20,194 bases of DNA from the NCBI GenBank assembly GCA_001917135.1, contig MNTT01000011.1:1-20194 (forward strand), read 5' to 3'. The notes beneath the pieces are model-generated. The model made no database searches and had not been told where the DNA came from. It saw only the letters and a list, made by a program, of their open reading frames with translations. Position 1 is the stretch's first letter. Each line of letters starts with the position of its first letter. Position numbers and translations under genes: made by a program. This document shows positions 5,377 through 12,881 of this stretch, piece by piece. The DNA comes from Acetobacter sp. 46_36. GTDB taxonomy: Bacteria; Pseudomonadota; Alphaproteobacteria; RF32; CAG-239.

Positions 5377-6879
5377 CGGATTGTCAGATTTCCTTACCGT
5401 AATCCTCAGCGGTATCCCTTTGAGGTCAAAAGTCTCCCGCAGCTGGTTTGTCAAAAAACGCAAATAAGAATCAGGAAGTCCCTCGGGATTGCTGGAAAAT
5501 ATATAAAATGACGGCGGACGGGTTTTTGCCTGAGTTATGTAGCGCAGTTTAATCCGCCTTTTGTTTTTGCCGAGCGGTGCCGGATTCATCTCCTGCACAT
5601 CGCGGAACCATTTGTTCAAAGGAGCAGTCGGGATGCGGACATTCCAGCGCTGGTAAACCTTGATAACCGCGCTGAAAAGCTTGTCCAGCCCTTTTTTTCT
5701 GAGTGCGGAAATCGTAACCGTCGGAACCCCCTCCGCTTGTGTCAGAGATGTTTCCAACTTGTCGTTAAGTTTTTGCAAAGCTTCTTTTTTATCTGCGATA
5801 TCCCATTTATTGACGGCGATAACCAATGCTCGTCCTTCGTCCAGAACCTTACGGGCAATTGTCAAATCCTGCTTGTCCAAAACGCCGTCTGCATCCAGAA
5901 CCAAAATGACAACCTGTGCCATATTTGCGGCATACATTGTGCTTTCCACCGACATCTTTTCAATCGCGCCGGAAACGCGTGCTTGCTTACGCAGTCCGGC
6001 CGTATCAACCAGATTGATTGTCCAGCCTTTCCATTCCCAGCGAGAAGATATGGCGTCGCGCGTCAGCCCTGCCTCCGGGCCGGTCAGCATCCGCTCGTCG
6101 CCCAGAAGCGCATTGACAAGCGTTGACTTTCCGACATTCGGTCGCCCGACAATTGCCACTTGAATGGGGCGTTTTTTCAGACTTTGGGTTTTGTCTTCGT
6201 CCATATCGCTTTCATTCTCTTCTCCGGCTTTCCCTGCCGGCACGCGCTCCTCCGTTGGTCCTTCGGCTCTTCCCGCCGACTCACCGGCTTCCGCAGCTAT
6301 ATATCCGGCTCTTCCCGCCGGCTCACCAGCTTCTGCCGCTATATATCCGGCTCTTCCCGCCGACTTATCGGCGTCCGCAGCCAGTTTTTCCTCCAGTTCT
6401 TTCAGCCCCAGATACAGTTCGTCAAAACCGATGTTATGTTCGGCAGAAAAAATAATCGGATCACCCAGTCCCAATTTATAGGCCTCGTAAATTCCTTGCT
6501 CTTGGGTTCGGCCTTCGCATTTGTTGGCCAACAGAAATACCGGCTTTTTGCTGCGGCGTACCAAATCGGCAAAATGTTCGTCATAAGCCTGCATTCCGGC
6601 TCGTGCATCGAACAAAAACAACACGGCGTCCGATTCTTCAATCGCGCGCCTGGTTTGCTGCCACATCCGTTCTTCCATCTGTCCGGCGGGCGCCTCTTCA
6701 TAACCGGCCGTATCTATAACGGTCAATTCCAAATCTTTCAGCTTTGTTGTAACTTCCTTGCGGTCTCTGGTAACGCCGGGCAGGTCGTGAACCAATGCCA
6801 GCTTCTTGCCGGCCAGACGATTAAACAAAGTCGACTTGCCGACATTCGGCCGTCCGACGATTGCTGCTTTCAAAGCCAT
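5365..6879 (-). CDS. der: Ribosome-assembly GTPase Der (EngA)
   Basis: Der is an essential tandem-GTPase that helps 50S subunit maturation. The 504-residue product shows G-domain 1 at about 4-165 (G1 GRPNVGKS 9-16, DTAGY 56-60, NKCE 119-122), a linker at 166-237, G-domain 2 at about 238-410 (G1 GRPNVGKS 245-252, DTAGLR 292-297, NKWD 357-360) and a C-terminal KH-like domain ending at 504. The G4 of the first domain has Glu in place of the usual Asp. The inter-domain linker is enlarged by a 14-residue tandem repeat. I choose the ATG at 6879 because it gives MALKAAIVGRPN and is preceded by AAGGGA; the frame stays open 69 nt further upstream but those residues are not part of the family. It is the last gene of a minus-strand block with yfgM-like, bamB and thyX. 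Confidence 0.97.
   Translation of the reverse strand: MALKAAIVGRPNVGKSTLFNRLAGKKLALVHDLPGVTRDRKEVTTKLKDLELTVIDTAGYEEAPAGQMEERMWQQTRRAIEESDAVLFLFDARAGMQAYDEHFADLVRRSKKPVFLLANKCEGRTQEQGIYEAYKLGLGDPIIFSAEHNIGFDELYLGLKELEEKLAADADKSAGRAGYIAAEAGEPAGRAGYIAAEAGESAGRAEGPTEERVPAGKAGEENESDMDEDKTQSLKKRPIQVAIVGRPNVGKSTLVNALLGDERMLTGPEAGLTRDAISSRWEWKGWTINLVDTAGLRKQARVSGAIEKMSVESTMYAANMAQVVILVLDADGVLDKQDLTIARKVLDEGRALVIAVNKWDIADKKEALQKLNDKLETSLTQAEGVPTVTISALRKKGLDKLFSAVIKVYQRWNVRIPTAPLNKWFRDVQEMNPAPLGKNKRRIKLRYITQAKTRPPSFYIFSSNPEGLPDSYLRFLTNQLRETFDLKGIPLRITVRKSDNPYAD
6264..6376 (-). repeat. 42-bp tandem repeat inside der
   Basis: Copies begin at 6264, 6306 and 6348 (exact 42-bp steps, the last one partial). 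In the Der frame they encode a 14-residue unit SAGRAGYIAAEAGE, seen as SAGRAG.. (173-186), PAGRAG.. (187-200) and the start SAGRAE (201-206). The period is a multiple of three, so length changes keep the frame. Confidence 0.9.
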
Positions 6880-7000
6880 TTTATTCCCTTTATGCTGTAA
6901 AAATAAACTATTGGTCTTGCATATAACATAAAGGCTTAAATTTTTCAAGCCTTAAAATGGCCGCTCTAACATCGCCGCTGCTGCCCGTTTCATCGCTTTC

Positions 7001-7086
7001 GCCGGTGCTTAGGTCATGGCTTGCGTTGCTGCCCGACTCATCGCCGGTGCTTAGGTCATGGCTTGCGCTGCAGCCCGACTCATCGC
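7001..7086 (+). repeat. 42-bp tandem repeat between thyX and der
   Basis: GCCGGTGCTTAGGTCATGGC with its continuation TTGCG occurs at 7001 and again at 7043, followed each time by GCTGC(C)CGACTCATCGC-like sequence; a diverged third copy precedes them near 6975. The block ends a few bases before the thyX stop codon and fills most of the 211-bp gap between thyX and der. Confidence 0.85.
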
Positions 7087-7090
7087 TTCG

Positions 7091-8026
7091 CTATTGCTGT
7101 CCGATAAATTCCCGATATTGTTCGGCAAAAAAGTCCGGCCATTGCCGATAAAATGCATTCAGCATTTTTTTCATAATCAGTCGAACCGAAGGATGTGCAG
7201 CCTGATGGCACCTGAGCGAAAAAATGTGTTTCCATTCGGTAATGTTTGCCGACATAATCATATCTGCTTTGACGGAATGAGGCAGCAACATTCGCAGCTG
7301 GTCGCCTTTTCCGCCCAATGCTGCCATTTTCATATACGATTCTTCAATCATATTCATGCATTTCAGCCATTCGGCATACATCTCCGTCCCTTTTTCAATA
7401 TTGCACGGCTCTATCATGGTCAGTTCACTGCCGAATTTCCCTTTTGCATAATTGCAATAGCGGGTCGATTCTATGGAAAATGAAGCAAGCCTGTGCCGCG
7501 TAATGTCCTTATATGCTCCCAAATCGCATACCGAATGGATCGTGATATAATTATGCAGTTCGGAGAAACGGGACGTTTGTACGCTTTCCAGCTTAATTCC
7601 GTCAAATGCCCGCGAGGCATCTTGTTTTATGAAAAACAACGGATTGCCTATAAGCAGCAGAAAATCCTGAATATCATATTTTCGCGCCAAATCGCGAAAT
7701 GCGCGCATATTGCCCGAAACGACAATCGCGTCTTCTCCCGTCAGGCTGTCCCGTTCCACGGATATGTTCAGCCCGCGAATGTCCCGCATCGTCAAAATCC
7801 GGCGATTCTCCGGTATGTTCGGCATGGTAAAAATAACGTTGGCGTGTTCAATAACCGATTCGTGGCCGCTTTTTAAAATCCCGTTGATAAACGGAACCGC
7901 TGTCTCATTTGTTATCATATTTTCCGACTTATAACATGTCCGGCCGCATCTCTCAATATGGGTACAAATATCTTCTTTTTTTTCCAGCGGGTAAATTTCG
8001 GCATCGGCTTCAACAATTCTTACCAT
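7091..8026 (-). CDS. thyX: Flavin-dependent thymidylate synthase ThyX
   Basis: ThyX methylates dUMP to dTMP using methylene-tetrahydrofolate, FAD and NADPH, replacing ThyA. The signature RHRxxSxxxxSxR is present as RHRLASFSIESTR at residues 177-189, and conserved segments follow (AALGGKGDQLRMLLPHS around 235-251; EWKHIFSLRCHQAAHPSVR around 264-282). The start MVRIVEADAE at 8026 has ACGGAG upstream. At 311 residues it is longer than the compact ThyX enzymes; the extra length is mostly between residues about 70 and 155. The gene lies 20 bp after bamB, so the two are probably co-transcribed. In Enterobacteria der follows bamB directly, so thyX is an insertion in that order here. Confidence 0.95.
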   Translation of the reverse strand: MVRIVEADAEIYPLEKKEDICTHIERCGRTCYKSENMITNETAVPFINGILKSGHESVIEHANVIFTMPNIPENRRILTMRDIRGLNISVERDSLTGEDAIVVSGNMRAFRDLARKYDIQDFLLLIGNPLFFIKQDASRAFDGIKLESVQTSRFSELHNYITIHSVCDLGAYKDITRHRLASFSIESTRYCNYAKGKFGSELTMIEPCNIEKGTEMYAEWLKCMNMIEESYMKMAALGGKGDQLRMLLPHSVKADMIMSANITEWKHIFSLRCHQAAHPSVRLIMKKMLNAFYRQWPDFFAEQYREFIGQQ

Positions 8027-8046
8027 AACAGACTCCGTAAAATAAC

Positions 8047-9363
8047 CTATTCAAACACAATCACATCAGCATCGTCAGAAACGGCAACGACTTTCTGCTG
8101 CACGGCAATCAAACCGTTGCTGATGTCAAGTTCAAGCTCCGTCTTCGCGCTGACAATGCCGTTGGCAGCGTCAATCTTCAAAATTTTGCCGTTCGAGAAA
8201 GCCAGCAGAATGTTACCGTTCAGCATCAGCGGAGGCGCGGCATAAACAGCAGCTTTTTCATCTTCGTCGTTAAGATATTCCCTGATATCTAAAGACCACA
8301 AAATCTCGCCGGTATATTTCTCAACGGCGTATAAAATGTTTTTGTTGGAAATAATAAACAGATAGTCGCCGGAAAGCAGCATATTCTGTGTGGAGCCGAT
8401 TTCTTTCTCCCACAACTTGTCACCGGTGCGCATATCCAGCGCTACGGTCATATCGCTGTTGCTGATGGCATAGATAATACCGTCCTCGACAATCGGATAT
8501 GCACCGATTGTATTAATCTCCGTTGTCGACCGCGCCTGCTTGTTGGAAACCAGCATTTGCGACCACAACGGTGTCCCGACTGCCGCGTTCAAAACGACAA
8601 TTTCGCCGTTGGAAAATCCGGCAACGACAACATTGTCTTCCGCATCATAAGCAGGGGACGCACCGCCGGCAATAACCGTGTCTTCATGCGCCACGCCGAA
8701 ACGCCATAATTCCTGGCCGTTGCTCTTGTCTAAGGCATAAAGCCTGTTGTCTACGGTCTGAATCAGCAACATATTAGCTGTTACTGTCGGGGCAATGCGG
8801 ATAGGGGATTCCATAATTTTGCGCCATTTGGGCGCGCCGGTCTCTGCATTCATCGCAAACACACCTCCGAACCCCGTTGTTGCAAACAGCGTACTATCGT
8901 CAAAAGCCAATCCTGATGCCCGGCTTTTGGTATCCTTAAATCCGCCGATATTGGCCGTCAGGCTGTTTTCCCAGAGCCTCTTGCCGGTCTGCAGGTTAAA
9001 TGCGCTGACCTTTCCGTGCGTATCCATGACAAAAACAGCGTTTTTGCCGGAAACCGGAGCCGCCAGCATCAAATCGCGCTTGTTTATTCCTGCTCCGAAA
9101 TTTTCAGCCCATTGTTCTTTAAGGGTAAATCCTGCTTTCAGGTTACCGATGATATGTCGGGGATTAACGCCGGCCTGCGCCCATGAAGCATTAATACTTG
9201 GCTGCGGAAGTCTGACAAGTTTTTTGTGCTCGGCTGCCAGTGCCGGCGTTTCGTCATCCAAAACCGAAACACGAACGCCTTCCGGCAATTTCTTATCCTG
9301 TGCGCAAGACGCTATGCAAAGCGCTATTCCGCATATACAAAGTCCTCTACCCAGCCAATGCAT
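8047..9363 (-). CDS. bamB: Outer-membrane assembly lipoprotein BamB
   Basis: The 438-residue product has a lipoprotein signal peptide with lipobox IASC and lipidated Cys20, followed by a beta-propeller of PQQ-like blades (repeated pattern LDxxTGxxLW: LQTGKRLW, AETGAPKW, KSNGQELW, MRTGDKLW, KYTGEILW). BamB is a periplasmic-facing accessory of the BAM complex that helps fold outer-membrane beta-barrel proteins. AAGGAGAGG precedes the ATG at 9363. Synteny with the upstream YfgM-like gene and the downstream der gene strongly supports this over other PQQ-repeat proteins such as dehydrogenases, whose active-site residues are absent. The 204-bp gap to yfgM (9364-9567) holds no gene that I can see. 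Confidence 0.92.
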   Translation of the reverse strand: MHWLGRGLCICGIALCIASCAQDKKLPEGVRVSVLDDETPALAAEHKKLVRLPQPSINASWAQAGVNPRHIIGNLKAGFTLKEQWAENFGAGINKRDLMLAAPVSGKNAVFVMDTHGKVSAFNLQTGKRLWENSLTANIGGFKDTKSRASGLAFDDSTLFATTGFGGVFAMNAETGAPKWRKIMESPIRIAPTVTANMLLIQTVDNRLYALDKSNGQELWRFGVAHEDTVIAGGASPAYDAEDNVVVAGFSNGEIVVLNAAVGTPLWSQMLVSNKQARSTTEINTIGAYPIVEDGIIYAISNSDMTVALDMRTGDKLWEKEIGSTQNMLLSGDYLFIISNKNILYAVEKYTGEILWSLDIREYLNDEDEKAAVYAAPPLMLNGNILLAFSNGKILKIDAANGIVSAKTELELDISNGLIAVQQKVVAVSDDADVIVFE

Positions 9364-9567
9364 ATTCCTCTCCTTCGGTAAATTAATATTTTCACGCCCG
9401 GTTAAATTATCTGCAAGCCCCGGCCAATACTTTTGGTCAATGCTCTTTACGCTGACTTTGTCCGGCTCTTAATATAATCTGTTTTTACAGAATTCAAAAC
9501 AGCTGAAGACGACAAACATCCAAACAAGCAAAACGCCAAAAGGAAAACCGCCGGTTCTTTTTATTAG

Positions 9568-10311
9568 TTAATTTTTATTCCTGTCCTGCTGTGCTTCATT
9601 GATAGATGCCAGCATATCGTTAATTCTTGCTCGGAATTCTTCTGAGATATTTCCGCCGGCCAGCAGTTCCTCATAAAGGGCTTTTGCCTTCGCCATATCC
9701 TTGTTTTGAATTGCCGACATCGCCAGAAGCTCTTTAGCCATTGGCGCCCATGCGCCGCCTTTGCGGACAATCGGGCCTAACATAGATTCAATTTCGGCAT
9801 AAGAAGCAGAGTCGATTTTATAGGTGGCCAGCTTAACTGCTGCAATCTCCCTGATTTTCTCACTCACCGTGTTATCCTGATAAATTTTGCTCAACACGTC
9901 CAGAGCTTTGGTTGTCTGGTTATTATCCAACAGAATATTGGCAATTTGGAGTCTGGCAATGTCCTTATACAGACCGCTCTCGGTATTGACGATACTTTCG
10001 AGTTCGGCTATGTTGTTTTCATAATCCGTTCCCGGTGTTACCGCCTGTACATAGCGGATGTTGCTCTGTTCAGCTTTGCTGACGCGCCATTCTCCTACTT
10101 TTTCATAACCTACGGCAAAAGCAAGTCCTGCAATGACTACGGCCAGAATAAAACCGCCGTATTTGTTGACGAGTTCTTTGAATTTTTCGTTTCTTACCTC
10201 TTCATCGACCTCGTCAAAAAAAGCTTTTTCCGCATCCAGGTTAAAATACGGATTGCTCCCGTTTTCCGACTTCCTTTCTCCGGCTCCGCCGCGTTTGATT
10301 TCTTTTGCCAT
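9568..10311 (-). CDS. YfgM-like TPR membrane protein (Sec translocon ancillary)
   Basis: The 247-residue product has a cytoplasmic N-terminus of about 50 residues, one membrane helix at 51-69 (FILAVVIAGLAFAVGY region) and a periplasmic, all-helical TPR-like domain to the C-terminus. This architecture is that of the YfgM / TPR_21 family, which in E. coli associates with SecYEG and periplasmic chaperones. The ATG at 10311 has AAGGA 8 nt upstream. The position directly before bamB and in the same orientation matches the yfgM-bamB-der order of other Proteobacteria. Function is inferred from that order and the topology; the family is divergent in sequence. Confidence 0.85.
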   Translation of the reverse strand: MAKEIKRGGAGERKSENGSNPYFNLDAEKAFFDEVDEEVRNEKFKELVNKYGGFILAVVIAGLAFAVGYEKVGEWRVSKAEQSNIRYVQAVTPGTDYENNIAELESIVNTESGLYKDIARLQIANILLDNNQTTKALDVLSKIYQDNTVSEKIREIAAVKLATYKIDSASYAEIESMLGPIVRKGGAWAPMAKELLAMSAIQNKDMAKAKALYEELLAGGNISEEFRARINDMLASINEAQQDRNKN

Positions 10312-10391
10312 AACTCAATCCTTCAGTTAAAAATAAACGGTTTATCCTTAAAATACGAAATCCCTTGCGCTTTCGCAATGAAAATCTGTCA

Positions 10392-11540
10392 TTAATTACC
10401 AATTAATTTGCGAATGACGAAATCTTTAAGCCACAATAGGTCGTTGACCGGAAGGCGGCCTCCAAGCGTAATAACCTTTTCGTCGCTGATAATCGCCAGG
10501 CTGTAACGGTCAATAGTGGGGTTGTAGCTGAGCTCTACGTTCTCGATTTTGTCGGCAGCAATGTTCTCTTCATTTAGAGGGGTGCCGAACAGCGTTTTTA
10601 TGACGGAAACCGAGTCGCGGCCGAGAATAAGCCGGTAAGAATTAAAAAGTTTTGTGGAAAAATATAGGACGGCCAGCAGTAGAATTGCGCCGAATGCCCA
10701 GTATTTCAAAGGAAGTGTCGTGCCGATAATCGTCAGGTATACGCCGCCGGCCGTTAACAGCAGAACGGCGGCAATTGCAATCAGTAAAAACAGCGTGCTG
10801 AAAATATCCCAGTAGATGCCTGAAGGTTCGACGACCGTAGATGTGCGCTGTTCTTCAACGGAAAGGGATTCCGGCGCCGGCAGTTTGCCGCTGGCGATAA
10901 ATGGGAGCTTTTGCTCGGCGGCGAGCGTTTTTAATGATTTGTCCAAGTCGGCGCAGTCCCTTTGTATAAGCCCGCGGTCGCCGATGCTTAGCGCAGGAAG
11001 GTTAAAGCGCCGGGCATAATCTTCCCAGATTTTGCGTATGTTTTTGTTTTGGGTTGAAATGTAAAGCGGTATAATTTTGTTAGGATCTTTATGATATAAA
11101 TCTATAATGTAGCGGCTGCGGTTAAACAGGCCCGACTGTGTGAACAAAACTCTCAGTCTGACGCCGGCATAGTTTTGCAGAGGCTCCGTAAAGCGGTGCG
11201 TAACGCCGATGGCCGGCCGGTAGGTTATAGTGAAAGTTTCGCCGTCAAAATAAAACTTTTTATAGCGGATAATGGAAAGCGTTGATCCGATGACAATTCC
11301 CAGCGCAATCAAAACAATGATAAAAGCAAAAATCTCTACTGCCAGAAAAGACTGCCCGCTTCCCTTTTCTGCCGTAATGAAGCTGAAAAGTTCAAAAATT
11401 CCCAGGCAGAGCAGCAAAGTGCCGCATATCCAACCGGAAACGGCCAGCAGCAGGGATGAGCGGTCAGTCTTGGCAGACGGCAGTTTCGCCAAATCAAAAG
11501 CGAATTTTGAACTGAAATGGTCTGGAACGTGAATTAACAT
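10392..11540 (-). CDS. Membrane protein of unknown function (four predicted TM helices)
   Basis: The 382-residue product has two hydrophobic pairs: about residues 30-60 and 66-88, then about 242-268 and 277-297. Each pair is followed by a soluble region of beta character (ITYRP..GV; LILGRDSVSVIKTLFG). This two-fold TM-TM-beta arrangement suggests an internal duplication, perhaps of a PH-like membrane-anchored domain. I do not recognise a named family. I choose the ATG at 11540 with GGAG 8 nt upstream; the TTG immediately before it is less likely. It lies 80 bp upstream of the yfgM-like gene on the same strand, so it may belong to the same transcript. Confidence 0.8.
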   Translation of the reverse strand: MLIHVPDHFSSKFAFDLAKLPSAKTDRSSLLLAVSGWICGTLLLCLGIFELFSFITAEKGSGQSFLAVEIFAFIIVLIALGIVIGSTLSIIRYKKFYFDGETFTITYRPAIGVTHRFTEPLQNYAGVRLRVLFTQSGLFNRSRYIIDLYHKDPNKIIPLYISTQNKNIRKIWEDYARRFNLPALSIGDRGLIQRDCADLDKSLKTLAAEQKLPFIASGKLPAPESLSVEEQRTSTVVEPSGIYWDIFSTLFLLIAIAAVLLLTAGGVYLTIIGTTLPLKYWAFGAILLLAVLYFSTKLFNSYRLILGRDSVSVIKTLFGTPLNEENIAADKIENVELSYNPTIDRYSLAIISDEKVITLGGRLPVNDLLWLKDFVIRKLIGN

Positions 11541-11689
11541 CAAAATCTCCGCGTAAAATTGAACTTAACTCTCATTATATATCATTAAAATAAATATTCA
11601 TCTCTTTTTTAAACTTTCGCCGCAGAAATGTTTAAAACTTGCTTGTGTTTATGATTTTTTTTTGCTAAACAGGCAAAAAAGGAGCAATA

Positions 11690-12877
11690 ATGGCTGACAA
11701 TAAAATAATGGAAGACGCATGTGCCCGGTGCGGCGGCTGCCCGCTTCGCTCAATGGCGGAGAATGAATATCGCCGGAATAAGGCTGACAATTTCGCAAGG
11801 ACGCTGGCTATGGTCAGAAATGCGGCTCCTTTGTTTGACGAACCGGTGTTTATCGGCGATGGCTGCCGTCGTCGTGCCGATATGGCTTTTGTCCTAAGCG
11901 GAAAAATGCTGAAACTTGGGTTTAATCAAGCCGGAACCCATAATCTGGTAGATGTGCGGAATTGTCCGATGCTGACGCCCGGATTAAATGCCTTTCTGCC
12001 GGAGCTGCGCCGGTTTTTGCTGGAATTCTGTCAGATTTCCGTAACGGTCAAAGCCAAAAGGAAGAAAACACAAACCGTAAGCCTGCGTTGCGGTTCGGTT
12101 CGAATGTTGCAGGCAGACAACGGAATGGATGTCGTCTTGGATTTGCCGGCGGAGCCGGGATTGGAACACAGATTGGCTGCGGCAGATTTTGTTAATGCTG
12201 TGTCCGGACTGCTGCGCCTGTCATGGTGTATAGGCGGAGGAATACCGGAAACCGTTGTTGAAAAGCAGGTGCCCGAGCTTTATATTTCCGGCTGTGCGGT
12301 TGCCGTCCCGCCGGGCGTGTTTTTACAAGCCTCCAAAGCGGCGGAAAATGCCATGATAGCTGCGGTAACAGGCTATGCAGGGAACGCCGGAGGAAAAGCC
12401 GCCGACCTGTTTTGCGGGTTGGGAACCTTTACCTATCCGCTGGCAAAGAACCGGGCTGAAGAAATAATTTCGGCCGATTCTGCCCCGGCTGCCCTTAAAG
12501 GGCTGCAAAATGCTTTGAACCGTAATCAAATCCACAATGTCCGGATAATCAGCCGCAATTTGTTCAAGTCTCCGTTTGAGGCGGAAGATTTGGATGGTGT
12601 GAAGGTCGTGGTTATGGATCCGCCGCGCGCGGGAGCCCACGAGCAGTGCCGTGCAATTGCCGCATTGCCGCAGTGTCGGCGTCCGGAAAAAATCGTTTTT
12701 GTTTCCTGCAATCCTAAAACTTTTGTTTATGATGCGGAAGTGCTGATTAATGCCGGTTATGTATTTGAGCGGGTAAAGCTCATCGACCAGTTTGTCTACT
12801 CCGGGCATCAGGAGCTGGTTGCCCTGTTTATATTTAATCCTGCAAGTAAAATTAACCTTGAAAACACGAAGGAGTGA
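11690..12877 (+). CDS. RlmD/RumA-like RNA (uracil-5-)-methyltransferase
   Basis: The 395-residue product fits the SAM-dependent TrmA/RumA family, which methylates C5 of uridine in 23S rRNA (or tRNA). Four cysteines expected to bind a 4Fe-4S cluster are Cys11, Cys14, Cys17 (CARCGGC) and Cys92. The Rossmann SAM motif is DLFCGLGTF (239-247), followed by DPPRAG (310-315), the nucleophile Cys340 in VSCNP and a catalytic base Glu375 in HQELVALF. The N-terminal TRAM domain of RlmD is missing and the cluster motif begins at residue 11, as in the shorter RlmC-like enzymes. Target uridine is therefore uncertain. AAGGAG precedes the ATG. Its last codons carry the Shine-Dalgarno of the transketolase gene, so the two are an operon. 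Confidence 0.88.
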   Translation: MADNKIMEDACARCGGCPLRSMAENEYRRNKADNFARTLAMVRNAAPLFDEPVFIGDGCRRRADMAFVLSGKMLKLGFNQAGTHNLVDVRNCPMLTPGLNAFLPELRRFLLEFCQISVTVKAKRKKTQTVSLRCGSVRMLQADNGMDVVLDLPAEPGLEHRLAAADFVNAVSGLLRLSWCIGGGIPETVVEKQVPELYISGCAVAVPPGVFLQASKAAENAMIAAVTGYAGNAGGKAADLFCGLGTFTYPLAKNRAEEIISADSAPAALKGLQNALNRNQIHNVRIISRNLFKSPFEAEDLDGVKVVVMDPPRAGAHEQCRAIAALPQCRRPEKIVFVSCNPKTFVYDAEVLINAGYVFERVKLIDQFVYSGHQELVALFIFNPASKINLENTKE

Positions 12878-12881
12878 AAAC

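Noticed and set aside
5660..6900. Several plus-strand frames of 100-246 codons opposite der
   Set aside because: All are antisense to a clear der coding sequence and lack starts with ribosome binding sites.
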